DNA of 64,000 nucleotides. It comes from PFJX01 sp964393825. GTDB lineage: Bacteria; Pseudomonadota; Gammaproteobacteria; Burkholderiales; Thiobacillaceae. The notes below the pieces were generated by a model. That model was not told the DNA's origin, searched no databases, and saw only the letters and a program-made list of their open reading frames with translations. Of this stretch, positions 25,101 to 27,481 are shown in pieces (the first letter of the stretch is position 1; each line of letters opens with the position of its first letter). The stretch lies in the NCBI GenBank assembly GCA_964393825.1, contig CAYMUY010000025.1, forward strand, positions 1 to 64,000, written 5' to 3'. A program made the translations under genes and the position numbers.

Positions 25101-25957
25101 ACCTTGAGCAGATAAGCGCCTGCGGCGGGTGCCTTGAAACCGGTGATGAAGTGATCGAAATTGGACAGCGGGCCTTCAGCCAGCGCGATCCGTGTGCCGC
25201 CGTCATCCAGCAATTCCAGACGCAGGCCGCCCCCCGAACCCGGCAGCATCGCCGCCAGGCCGACATTCAGCGTCTCGTCCTGAGCCAGATCGATGCTGAA
25301 GAAGTCATCCTCGCCCGCCTGGGTGCTTCCCACCGCCGCATAGCGCAGACCGCCACCGGGCAGCGTAATTTCCGAAGGTGCGAGATCCTGCGCGCTGGCG
25401 ATGTCGTTGTTGCTGGCGCCGCCGGCCTGCTCCAGTTCCACCGTGGCATTCAGGAACATCTCCAGGTTGAAGGCGCCATCCCCGGCCAGGTTGCGTACAT
25501 CGAGACGGAAATCTCCCGCGGCCGCCAGTAACTCCGAGTCCAGCAGGGCCATCGCGCCCGGACTGGCCGCCGAGGCCGAGGCCAGCAGGGTCTCGCCGCC
25601 GCCCGTGACGTCATACAACTCCAGCGTGCCTTGCAGGTCCGCGTCCTCGGTGCCGAATACCACGGAAATCTTCTGTCCGGCATCCAGCGAGAAGGTATAG
25701 GGCGCCACGGCACCGGCCGTCGCCAGGTTGCCGCTCTCGCCGGCATGATGAATCAGGGTGCCCATGGGCGACACCGGCATGAAGTCGGCGGACATCAGCA
25801 CCCTGGGTTCCAGGCTCTCGAACAGGATCTTGCGCCGTTGCGGTGGCAGTTCCGCCGGCCGGACGGGAGAAGCCCGCCGGAAGAAGCGCGTGAGGGCCGC
25901 CCGGAAGACGTTGGGGTTGACCTTGTTACCGGCGAAGAGTTTGGGCAGGGCGATCAT
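2..25957 (-). CDS. Giant LEPR-XLL multidomain surface/secreted protein with embedded subtilase domain (3' end outside window)
   Basis: A single minus-strand frame of 8652 codons, still open at the window edge. The ATG follows a strong AGGAGGT site seven bases upstream. Residues 49-57 read LEPRVLMSA, the LEPR-XLL signature of very large exported proteins. In order I see: PPC-like beta domains alternating with four amidotransferase/ThuA-like modules and SbsA-type Ig domains (about residues 60-3680); a propeller-like segment (about 1040-1240); PA14 (about 2670-2810); ten CARDB repeats (about 3690-4970), four Calx-beta-like repeats (about 4975-5390) and an eleventh CARDB; a Cys/Gly-rich island (about 6040-6215); three SdrD_B-like repeats; a subtilase with Asp7543, His7585 and Ser7770; a fourth SdrD_B; three cadherin-like domains; and 180-residue tandem units. 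The frame is the same at the start, the triad and the left-edge repeats, so no net frameshift. An adhesin or matrix protein is inferred; the secretion route is not visible. Confidence 0.93.
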   Translation of the reverse strand, partial: MIALPKLFAGNKVNPNVFRAALTRFFRRASPVRPAELPPQRRKILFESLEPRVLMSADFMPVSPMGTLIHHAGESGNLATAGAVAPYTFSLDAGQKISVVFGTEDADLQGTLELYDVTGGGETLLASASAASPGAMALLDSELLAAAGDFRLDVRNLAGDGAFNLEMFLNATVELEQAGGASNNDIASAQDLAPSEITLPGGGLRYAAVGSTQAGEDDFFSIDLAQDETLNVGLAAMLPGSGGGLRLELLDDGGTRIALAEGPLSNFDHFITGFKAPAAGAYLLKVSGNGGEDYSLTALKNAQLEAEPNGRSQQARALGDMTEVLGNIGSTSGNGAIRVAVVSTPAGGGYDAGLQAIVNQLNDDTWFDFTATLITPAQADTLQELQQYDAVVVGGARYSTTEFAQYASALLAYVQAGGGLVTTGWATFSAQGLTGQARTDFDAVVPIYVNGSSDSYQYNTLFVPSGSHPILDGVTSFYTGTYTQYPTGTPKLDVGATLLANVGSEVAAAAAEIGGGRSVYLGPIYAGYSSGWNTAVLRSGQADRLLEQAVNWAAFGNRDLADHYKVAANESDTLSLTVTLPGSGSNEPDNTLDPLVELFRPDGTLAASNEDGVGGRNAAFNYTVQAGEAGQFLVRITPFAGLGDYVLNVTGATGASNAAPEVVTSSLADDAMLTTPPSVLQFDFSEAIDLSSVDLNDLVLLDPAFTPITPHSVLVVDANTLSFDISGLVGQDGPYLVSLTGIRDLAGATMTPHAQMFTLDTTGPSIVDVTTAAEPGDVTVIFTFDQGLDEGALATYAAYIYDPNTDGGYSAVDYFYDDASHTLSFDFLAVPEGEYELQLYSYYIRDPLGNGLIGGDYYGGLSIDNTAGRAFPTPLNPLAPVGSLVHDGSVTGAFNGDGDVDDFSLELDAGQILSVGLFPMAATARGGIEVFDTLGGSLGYFEAGGFGEPAALNTLQVSDAGTYLIRVSSLEGAGGYELRLLLNAAAEEESIGGANNDQMADAQNIDASVIHLDGADRIAVSGRLEAPHFSGDQPMLLGTLGRGGNPSTLVELDPNTGGVIRVIGSVGYSINGFEYDAYSGMLYGTVSQNDPVAPSHLIQIDLSTGAGTPIGTGAGVGTLVNLTSDSMGHLYAWTERTDDLVSIDPVTGLGTVVGEAGLSTATHGLAFDAADRLYFVNDDGSFYLVNPATGATSYQFSLGQTAHHGDFDPLTGYFFGVGNTNSVTPLVVIDVANRVVLGTYETGEQLHTLTFTPGTGEIVAAEDWYSFSLDTDMLASMVLGGSVSGQIEIDLFDENGVHLASGVADALNSDQAIRDFRAMAAGTYYLRVGGAGAGDYNLVITRDAAFEREENELNPQDITLSGSVLGHQDGVIDVAILDVPNYGGTSGFSISAGSYGNAWQLVEQLNDSTAFTIHARQVTVDQIDTLAELNQFDVVFIGSYDTHYDLAALAPTLRQWVEAGGGLVASAPILEMAGQNYGTPLHDIDAIVPVDTTPGYNSIYPGVNLEITDGSHPVTQGVSNFYVNGIEVMVPDAGATTLATYDGHAAVVVGQPGQGRSVFLAPYYTNSSWELIEPDADRLVEQAVAWAAGSMLDRYAFQARAGDTVTIYTSTPGDGAGEPANTLDPALALYAADGTLLQSDADSADGRNAWLSFSIAQDGVYMIEVAAQSGQGAYQLRVDNDHAGGAATPPAFTVIASDPADNTLLLDYPDTYRVTFSESVLLSSLSADDLTIDGLPAESVRVIDGRTLEFGITNGFSFSAEYVIDIAAGALTSVSGQPFAGFSAIIDMDADTQAYPVPLAAIQPDGSLIYDPAPTGLFHGEGDEDDYTLELEAGQVLTLILSTDASVQGNVRLLRDDGAGGLVFYDEAWAPGHGRDAVLQTVHIDTAGTYVLRAYAYHGAGHYQLRALVNAAQEVEGLGQGGWGEYVQNIDASFIDLGDGASRGAVRGELGGIGNFSIAVDGQANIFSAGSGSSFDGMSPVELGFTAGAGNVFTFPNISGQVSFGGLPLSVSPDGSDAGSGTTDILDSASLYPGISGIVYGHGDPDFPDTDTWPGLGYVPGKTMFLVGVFLADDLPASTPARLDFTDGDGGMGTDFASLSPELGQTFFIGDGRRLDGSTLQQFVAPEGATRLFLGFADALQFGYPSSAAGLYWDNYGALQVQARLNDSQVQDSDWYSFTLDAGDVSTMALSRDDHNATGNVTMELYDSSFTLVATGVADSASLDAYIQDFTSLAGGTYFLRVAGEAGGYSVITTRNSAFELNVSTQDQDISLTGMVLGGLGEVNGSMGGLIRIAVLDSGYGSEADQGLQAIVAQLNDSSAYHFSATLVAASAIDTLQEISAYDVVVIGGARYTSGESTEKSLILPALVPYVQQGGGLVTTGWLYDVFYGMNSTDRAMLDTVVPVNLGASYDSYDSGGTFVISGAHPILDGITDFSLANTYSQVIPANPALDSGATLLGTVYGQAAGAAAEVGSGRSVFLGPIYAGYYSGWNTTTLRTGAADRMLEQAVAWAATDRDRYTFVANINDALVIETRTPGDAAGQPDNSLDVAVALYDPNGDLVPEGDYTVNDSPDGRNVHIEYTAAMGGFYRVDVFAENNTYGAYVLKVSGSTANLDHTPPVVVSTSIADGDVVPPGDLTYTATFSEELATQGLGFADVRLTNTDTGEDITLAMPGLKGEYWNLGYSLDSLTDVDFNSAPTYTRTDDQVDFGDGDGMGGLGLTDYFAARWTGAIRIDTAGDYTFYTSSDDGSRLYIDGTLVVENNYLQGNTERSGVITLAAGYHDIRIEFFENGGGAYIGASWTPPGGVKSLIPQNVLYNQYGSDLSLFAYDPVSSTLTLNYHGLGEGNYRLTLVADADGFRDTQGNRLDGNGDGYGGDDFVIEFRVDTEGATALPAVQAINPAGSLIFDPQVGGHLFGVADSDDYTISLDAGQKASVRVTPVAGLQAQVELIDTDGVTVLGTASAAAGETVLLQNVAIASTGQYIVRVSSLSGSGGYTTQVVLNAQLENESWSASDNSSVANAENLDGSSVALAAGADRLAVLGSVSAGGNDWYAFTLAAGQSVSLAATRTDGGHGGDLTLRLYNAAAVKQAQGAIDAYNVDQNIANYIAPAAGTYYARISTTTTAMPYSLVVTRSAEFGLESAAPRDISVTGQVLGALGNSYGGNGLIRVAVLQGTYNGSLDDWLNDSSVFSFNASLVGAAGLDTVAELNNYDVVVIGDQATHSALATIAPALRQWVEAGGGVVGTGWLTYAAGSATGTPVTDIDAIIPIDTSSYYSYQSNPLIDITDSTHPVTVGVTDFSPGTYSNDTATADAWGTVLAVANGRPSVVVGQVGGGRSVYLSPIYNDSPASLGSGSADRLLEQAVAWAAGDHSDRYTFQTTAGVEVTLATRTPGDGAGEPVNQLDARIEIYDETGALVASDDNSAADGRNARLAFTPTSSGLYEVRVLASGIGAAASGDYILQLTGANSDVAANAAPFVVASNPVDGANFLAPPASIVLTFSEAILASSLSGADLVFGGGATAIDYTILDGHHVAFHLNLGDVEGSFSYTLAAGAVSDLQGRDNVAYSGSFTVDHSGPQVVSQSADGNAPFSVIELTFDEALDAGTVSVADIASFTGPSGASLLGAISGVSVVNGNTLRVAFTAQYAEGDYTLVLSPTLTDAVGNAMNQDGDAINGEAGEDGYTAVVHVNSVDLIAPVVTAPASAVFGQNITVSWVGRNDLSAPATANWYDYVVLSADNVLDGSGTDNYIAYRYPGVQPLAGHSDYNASVSFNLPLTQTLTEGTWYLFVISDYGNAQAEANNGNNVSIATPINLTYGTRPDLIVTDLEVVATPQMESGASVTLTWNTANAGNGVMDGYFYDRVNVYNVTTSTSLGNWDIWYDGRNEASNIAAGAAIARSHTLTLPDGPSAVGELRFTVTSDIHNYVFERTVAGTNGENNNASSVTHTATLASYADLRVENLSATPSNPETGSTLHIVWTDANHGTNATEANFYDRVRVVNSTTGTTLLDQWVHYSGTAIAAGGSIDRGYDFRVPDGPGGVGVLQVSIYSDVGDNVYEYLVGVSAEANNEASTSVTSTLAMYPDLQVQNLAISPASPHSGEQVTLTWDDVNSGNLASVGYSNLIQVYNNTTGTYHVSQAVAVAGVAAGGSAARSFSFTLPDGNAGVGDLTISIRNDYYSVVYEYNAAGTGETNNTATTTATSTIALYPDLVVQDLAVTPLAGLTSGGVMHITWNDLNQGNADATASWSDRIVVVNTRTGATLLNTTVPHDVGGEGGVAAGASLARSYDFRLPDGGAGVGDLEVTISADTYGSQYEYNAAGTGNSNNSASTTVSASIGTYADLQVADLTLTPVSGLQSGGVLHIEWNDINSGNAAASESWYDRVVVVNTTTGATLLDANVHHIAATEGAVAAGGSLARAYDFTLPNGDAGVGELQVTITTDRYNAQYEHNGNGIDASTAESNNGASATVTSTIAPYADLQVRNLVLSPTSLLTGQTLTLTWDDTNTGNLAATANWYDHISISRDGVVVHTTTRYHNAATEGAVAAGGSLARSYNYTLPNGDAGVGAYVATVTTDIYTQQYEYNAGGTGESNNSAVSATATATLSPYAELQVQNLTVSANPQSGGLVTLTWRDANTGTAAAGSSFYDYVRVYKGATLVYSSTPFHNVGVEGGIAAGGFLDRSVSFTLPNGDAGAGEFTITVATDWYNQQYEYNGGGTGESNNSLATTMTASLAGYPDLVARNLGLTHGSFQSGDSVTLNWEVANNGNAATSGNFHDRVLIVNQDTGATLVNTWVQYNQAVDGAIGAGEARARSHTFSLPQGLNGAGNLLITVTSDIGNALYEYNAGGTGESNNSTSLAAVSGLAPYPNLTLSDIVAPASGLAGRTVQLSWTVTNTGDGAVTGAWYDHIYISSDAVVGGDTYLASFYYAGNSLAPGQSVTRTETLTLPATLSGDNRFVVRTDVSNAVFELNENDNIAIDAEAMNVGAALNLAITPTRIGEAGGSATGTITRAGSTAAALTVNLSSDIAGLSVPATVTIAAGQTSANFTLTAVNNTLDDGDRLITITATAAGFAEGSRGITVIDDDLPALSMTSPLIALEENHGPMLVTITRNTDTTNPLTVALTNDDPARMTVPASVTIAAGQASATFQISPINNTAAEGNRYVRVSAAAAGLNSASTQYLVIDDDIPTITLTLASQIISEGGGSTATWGTVTRSDVTDSPVIIALRGDINRARVPTYVTIGAGEASMSFAIAAVDNALADGDHTVDIVAEVADMFTFVSLPDTRVTRSLLVTDNDGPTLSITVDNSILPEAGGSATATVTRNTGSSGDLVVTLSSSDTTEATVPATVIIPNGQTSATFTISAVSDGIQDGTQNATVVAAAAGFNNGSVTVQVTDRELANLVVRSVTVPESAYTRGQISVDWTVANTGQGIASGTWTDTVFISTDNVLSADDTQIGSFANVRALGIGESYTNSVLVNLGDRVGPLWAFLVTDGGGAVPELVEGDNFKGSSTPVHVGASYIATVSTDFEVGPNPGSILMSGFVQDLTANTYAGKAFAPVSIQVITGNTTRTITTISNSQGNFTANFVPLPGEAGHYVINAGHPNVFARAEQDAFDILGMAATGSIQASLLPGATASGSVTLSNKSPVDLTSLAVVAPSLPPGLTLTTTLSSSTLAGSDVVTLNWTLTADAAMGALNGSVQVQITSAQGVSANVPLSVSVTPLTANLVANPGYLRSGMLRGEQSLVSFEVTNTGGAATGPLRVELPSLEWLSRVGTGTLPSLNPGEKATITLRLTPSETLELLRYDGNIIVAGTNTHVSVPFQFRAVSEATGSVQVTVTDEYTYFADGAPNLAGATVTLTDPYTYAVIAQAVTDDTGIVLFENVPEGPYALEVSAAKHDRYRSSVVVTPGGEIDATVFLHRQVVSYNWTVVPTQVEDRYRITLETTFETEVPMPVVTVDEPFIMPLVVRGHTTQFNITLRNHGLINAEQVQIKVPLDDTYIITPLIDVIDVLPAKSEVTIPVTIRFREPGEELASSGNVETSGPVSALAKCLGIDTIYTYKCVNNQWVSVPISLAPLGCLEDTTNTVLDMLSDPANVNLFNAGCDMLGLALECSGVISSDCMKALITTACKAGAGAVAGAAAGGIGAIPGALAGALGNWDSILECLCSLDLGLGGSSSGGPGGGGGGGFWGWGGYGGYSSPYSAPVGWSVPYTGCSDTSTAAVEGDAPIATAATSGVCAQVRLRLEQEAVITRTAFLGTLDIDNGLSTSLDDVQLSLDFRDANGNSASDKFVVRGPTLEDVIVNPDGTWSIGPNATGAIKYTFVPTNDAAPDAPTRYQIGGTLRYLDNGVEVTVPLVSARITVYPEAQLELDYFWQRDVYADDPFTEVVEPSEPFALGLQVTNVGKGTAANMKITSAQPQIIENEKGLLIDFEIIGSQVGANAGTNSLTVDLGTIAPGATQTAQWNMISTLQGKFVDYSASFEHIDDNGDMRTSLIKSVEIHELIRSVLVDTPRADNIPDYLVNDVPDDEHLPDVLYMSTGGQAPVSVATNAVIAGGGLVRTLSANVEAGWSYLRVGDPLPAANGYELISVIAEDGSELVNGMAWRTDRSFRASDTGATRENLFHLLDFNGDANGDGLATYTLVFRVNDPVPPTIVSIEDLTGAALATPVDTLDVTFSEAMDVASFSAADVTLKHNGVAVTLPELTLTQVAGNTYRIAGLASVSGPDGNYELTLNGAGLTDLGGNAATNSVTAQWAMSTGAPVIISLTQPTTPRNVPVDSMDVAFSSDMDASSLGFADLTLTRDGAAVTLDASVTLVPLSASSFRIVGLSGFTGADGAYVLTVLAADTLDGLGNAGVGQMSRAWVTDATAPVVLDVENLATNPRNTVVMELDVDFSEAIDPASFDWHDITLTRDGGANLITNEVTVTQKDADTWTISGFNWKVGVNGTYVLTVNGAGISDLAGNAGVGSASETWVMDITPPAAATNLRIVPDNGESASDALSNSLTFTLNGDLAEPGLAVRLTDRTTGEELGYATVTGSSFSRAITLTAPGNHDIRVRVVDAAGNLADSIFKVFIDTTAPGIVSVAAVSPNPRTTAVDTLNVVLDEVVNGFDWQDVTLTRNGAAVTLNGTVTVSLLSGKTYQIAGLTAFTGAEGDYVLTVNAAGMQDRAGNAGVGSRSVSWTLAAQLPTGIRGIAFIDQDGDGVKDTGETLLAGRVVFLDANGNSQLDVGETSTTTDANGAYAFNDLAAGNYRVVQEVPSGWLLTSPGGGAFNLTLGEGQTLTGRNFANFEAGTLSGVKFHDLDADGVRDADEPALAGWTIFLDIDHDGVLDAGEQSVVTDANGAWTLTNVGPGIILIGEVQQAGWTRTTIEAPINVVSGFNIVSDIGNVQLASLTGVKFNDLNGNGVRDADEPGIAGWTIFLDRDADGALDLDEVSTTTDANGVFVFNALLPGVYTVAEVQVAGWQQTSPTTTIEGGGLAITTTASSIDMESAGCGCGGSWATSTSTALIDYGAVAIDSALALTGVTAAQAETRFAGIDGRGVTTVVIDTGIDLDHAFFGPDADGDGIADRILFQYDFANGDADASDVNGHGSHIASLIGSQDSRYGGVATGTDLIVLKVFEDGGRGTFAYLEAALQWVIQNREAYNIGVVNLSLGDGGNWTDDFGRYGVSDEFAALAGTDTIVVAAAGNNYLKYGRMGVAYPASDPAVLAVGSVWAADFGGPWKVSTGAIDYITGADHISAYSQRDTQLLDVFAPGARFNGATANGGVQTMQGTSQAAAFMSGIAALSQQIAHQELGRGLTTGEFAMLIDQTSDWIIDGDDEIDNVINTGAAYQRVNFQKLAAKIVTLGDPAAANGSGTSVGGINAPLLQAAAGVHTVQVDAGSNRNGLDFGNFELIDLSGTVFNDRDGDGTMNGGDTGLAGWTVFLDADLNGVFDAGEASVVTDAGGAYRFADLGPGTYRVSFVDQGGWGYTTPTAFDVTASSGTDVARDFGANRLPVAHNDAYSADEDFAINGDVSSNDTDGDGPGYTAILLGDVAHGSLTLAGDGSFTYTPDANWYGEDGFTYLVSDGLNQSGIATVTLTIASVNDAPKAVGDVYTVLENGNISIVAPGVLTNDSDADGDALSVTPFSGRTAHGTLDLLANGQFTYTPDADYVGDDGFTYEVSDGALSSSASVVLHVSTTNLAPTPVDDAYTVAMNGSLIVTGPGVLGNDSDPDGDSLAASLLSSPAHGAVTLDANGGFTYTPDTGYLGSDSFTYLASDGSLSTAATVRLNIQFVNHAPTATPVADQDVNEGQTLTLTIIGDDEDGDTLSYSLLAGSVGSIDPVSGAFSYAALDGDATHTVGVRVSDGQPDSFFDVFFDINVHNVAPTLILSGATSAQAGVEYSLGLSASDPGQDTLTGWIIDWGDGHTSNVAGNAGSASHVYSVAANFQIAAQASDEDGVYVVNGPVVAVSAAANHAPTATPVADQDVNEGQTLTLTIIGDDEDGDTLSYSLLAGSVGSIDPVSGAFSYAALDGDATHTVGVRVSDGQPDSFFDVFFDINVHNVAPTLILSGATSAQAGVEYSLGLSASDPGQDTLTGWIIDWGDGHTSNVAGNAGSASHVYSVAANFQIAAQASDEDGVYVVNGPVVAVSAAANHAPTATPVADQDVNEGQT
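2470..3460 (-). other. Subtilisin-family (S8) protease domain inside the giant protein
   Basis: Within the giant frame the three S8 motifs occur in order. VVIDTGID holds the catalytic Asp7543 (codon at 3329-3331). NGHGSHIAS holds His7585 (codon at 3203-3205). MQGTSQAAAF holds Ser7770 (codon at 2648-2650). VAAAGNN supplies the probable oxyanion Asn. The usual Pro after the GTSxAA motif is replaced (GTSQAAAFMSG). The domain is inserted between the third and fourth SdrD_B-like repeats. It looks catalytically competent and could process the giant protein itself or neighbouring surface proteins; that role is inference. Confidence 0.88.
9790..11037 (-). repeat. Four Calx-beta-like repeats in the giant protein
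   Basis: Four units of about 100 residues each begin with a variant of LSIT...I.E.GG and contain TVTRN....PLTV.L and VPATVTI.AGQTSA.F. They continue with a NT..DGDR acidic stretch. This is the pattern of Calx-beta domains, which bind calcium through acidic loops. They lie directly after the CARDB array. Confidence 0.75.
11040..14880 (-). repeat. Array of ten CARDB-type Ig-like repeats in the giant protein
   Basis: Translation shows about ten successive units of roughly 115-130 residues. Each begins with a pattern like YADLQV.NL, continues with a LTW.D.NTGN core and a WYDRV.V strand, and ends near YEYN..GTGESNNS. These match the CARDB/APHP family of bacterial surface Ig-like domains. The copies are clearly related but differ at many residues, unlike the perfect 540-bp array at the left edge, so this is an older expansion. 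A further CARDB copy lies at about 9420-9780. Confidence 0.85.
15855..24955 (-). repeat. Four composite modules with amidotransferase/ThuA-like domains in the giant protein
   Basis: Four related alpha/beta domains lie at about 24310-24955, 21195-21855, 18430-19095 and 15855-16465. Each starts with an IRVAVL-type strand, has an LNDS segment, a YDVVVIGG strand, a helix ending V.AGGGLV, a D..VP segment, SHPI..GV, GRSV.LGPIY and a closing DRLLEQAV.WAA. This resembles class I glutamine amidotransferase-like (ThuA-type) folds. I see no nucleophilic Cys in the usual elbow, so a non-enzymatic role is likely. PPC-like and SbsA-type Ig domains separate the copies, giving a period of about 2.6-3.1 kb. 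Confidence 0.72.
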
Positions 25958-26366
25958 GGCAATAACCTCCTCGCGCGCACGCGCGAAGCAAGACTTTCGA
26001 AAGGAATGGGGAGAAGAACAGACGTATGACCCCGCAAGGCCCACAGGGGCACGGAACCACGACACCGAAGCAGCGTCGGCAAGGGAAAGGAACTAACGGC
26101 CATGGTGCATCTCAGCCATAACGACTCCATAAATTCGTCATGGCAACCCGGCTATCTCGCGCATGCGCTGAGACCCGCAGCTTTCCGTCCCCGCCTCGCG
26201 ACGGGTATGGCCTGATCAAGCGACGACCCAGACGAAACAGGCACCCATGTGCCCATTCGTTCATCAGTTGTAGCGAATCACTTCAAACTGTAATGCACGA
26301 CCGCCTGAAAACAAGGCGGCATCAACCTCTCGGGCGGAAACGTGGCCGCTTCCACCCGTCTTCAAT
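25958..26366. other. Intergenic region upstream of the giant gene
   Basis: This 409-bp gap separates the giant gene from the PEP-CTERM gene, both on the minus strand. It holds the giant gene's ribosome binding site (AGGAGGT at 25965-25971) and presumably its promoter, which I cannot place with confidence. A six-base-pair hairpin (CCGCCT at 26301-26306, AGGCGG at 26314-26319) lies just after the PEP-CTERM stop but has no T-tract. No gene is supported here. Confidence 0.6.
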
Positions 26367-27119
26367 TCAACCCCGATGCCTGCGGCGCATCCGCGCGCCG
26401 CCCAGGACACCAAGACCGCCCAACAACAGCCCCAGCACCCCGGGCTCCGGCACCCCGGACGGCGTGGGTGCCAGCACGTTGACCTGCATGCGACTCGCAG
26501 GCGTCGCGACATCGGTCACGTCGTCATAGAGAAACTCGTTGACCAGTGAGGCATCGGCCAGGGAGGACATCAGGGGTGCCGCGCCACTATCGTTGTCGAA
26601 GTCGATATAGGTGACGCCATAGGGCGCCGTACCCTTGATCGTGAATCCGGTAGTAAAGGTATAGCCCGCGCCGAGATCGAGCACGAAATAATCTAAATTG
26701 GGGCTATTCCAATCGATTGCCGCGGCAAAGCCGAGGTCGTAGGTGCCATTCGCCGCGTTGAGGCCGGCCACCGCCTCGATCGAGAGCGGATCGCCATCCA
26801 GGTTGTTGAGGTAGTCGACGAGGTCAGGCAGAGACAGATGCAGGCTGTTGAAATCCATGAAGGAACCGGCTTCCGAGAATGTCAACACCGCGGGATCCCA
26901 ATTCAGGCGGAAATTCCAGGAAATGATGTTCGCCAGATCGACTTCGGGACCCGAGCCATCGTCGGACAGCGCCATCGAAGGAGACACCGGATCATTCCGC
27001 TGGCCACTGACGCTGGTGCCGGTCGGGCTGGTCACGATCAACGCAGCATCCGCGGCGGGAGCGGCAAGAACGGCAGCGAACAAGACGGCCGCGAAAAGAG
27101 GACGAATCTGGGAGCTCAT
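26367..27119 (-). CDS. PEP-CTERM sorting domain-containing exported protein
   Basis: The 250-residue precursor has an N-terminal signal peptide ending near ADAA (about residue 25) and a C-terminal VPEPGVLGLLLGGLGVLG segment followed by RMRRRH. That is the Pro-Glu-Pro motif, membrane helix and basic tail recognised by exosortase. The middle is Asp-rich and beta-rich (LDLGAGYTF, YIDFDNDSG) with no enzyme motif that I recognise. The ATG at 27119 was chosen because AAGGAG lies five bases upstream; the in-frame start 39 bases earlier would include the ribosome site in the coding region. A sigma-54-type promoter precedes it. It probably ends up at the surface or in extracellular matrix. No exosortase gene is in the window. 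Confidence 0.92.
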   Translation of the reverse strand: MSSQIRPLFAAVLFAAVLAAPAADAALIVTSPTGTSVSGQRNDPVSPSMALSDDGSGPEVDLANIISWNFRLNWDPAVLTFSEAGSFMDFNSLHLSLPDLVDYLNNLDGDPLSIEAVAGLNAANGTYDLGFAAAIDWNSPNLDYFVLDLGAGYTFTTGFTIKGTAPYGVTYIDFDNDSGAAPLMSSLADASLVNEFLYDDVTDVATPASRMQVNVLAPTPSGVPEPGVLGLLLGGLGVLGGARMRRRHRG

Positions 27120-27481
27120 GATTACTCCTTCGGTTATCAAGCAAGGCTCAGGCGCCATGACGCATTTTCTGTGCCATAAAATATTTCTTCATAAGAAACA
27201 TCAGGCTACACACCGCAACAATAAACAAAACGCGGCCTTGTAAAGAAAATCGACACCCGCGACCCAAATCACCCGGGCAATCGTCATTCAATCGCCACCG
27301 ATCCAGACGCCCCAAGCCCTCAAGATAGCGGCCTCATGCCCCCTGGACCATCCCCTGTTCGGGGGAGTCCGCATGGCATGTCAAACAATCCGACACCCCC
27401 TTGTCGTCATGATGTTCCCTACCCTGATCCATGGCGCGCGGTACCATCCATCGCCCACCGAGGGAAGACGAGGGACACTCC
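27120..27481. other. Divergent intergenic region between the PEP-CTERM and V-ATPase I genes
   Basis: This 362-bp gap contains the sigma-54 promoter and ribosome site of the minus-strand gene at its left end. Its stretch from about 27180 to 27250 is visibly AT-richer than the surroundings. On the plus side I see a GAGGGA ribosome-site candidate before 27482 but no convincing promoter. No additional gene is supported. Confidence 0.6.
27161..27176 (-). promoter_or_regulatory. Sigma-54 (-24/-12) promoter of the PEP-CTERM gene
   Basis: Read on the minus strand the site is TGGCACAGAAAATGCG. The GG and GC doublets are separated by exactly ten bases, as sigma-54 requires, and TGGCAC matches the -24 element fully. 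Transcription would begin near 27150, leaving a leader of about 30 bases that contains the AAGGAG site. A dyad TTTCTT-CAT-AAGAAA lies at 27184-27198, just upstream. In Zoogloea-type betaproteobacteria, PEP-CTERM genes are known to be controlled by RpoN with PrsK/PrsR. Confidence 0.78.

Noticed and set aside
2..25957. A frameshift or gene boundary inside the giant frame
   Set aside because: The start codon, all three protease residues and the left-edge PKD motif fall in one frame, and no stop was met in translation.
26240..26260. Possible sigma-54 promoter for the giant gene (GGGCACATGGGTGC on the minus strand)
   Set aside because: With GGCAC aligned to the -24 element, the distance from GG to GC is one base short of the required ten, and the leading T is missing.
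26301..26319. Terminator after the PEP-CTERM gene
   Set aside because: Only a six-base-pair stem and no T-tract; it could be chance.
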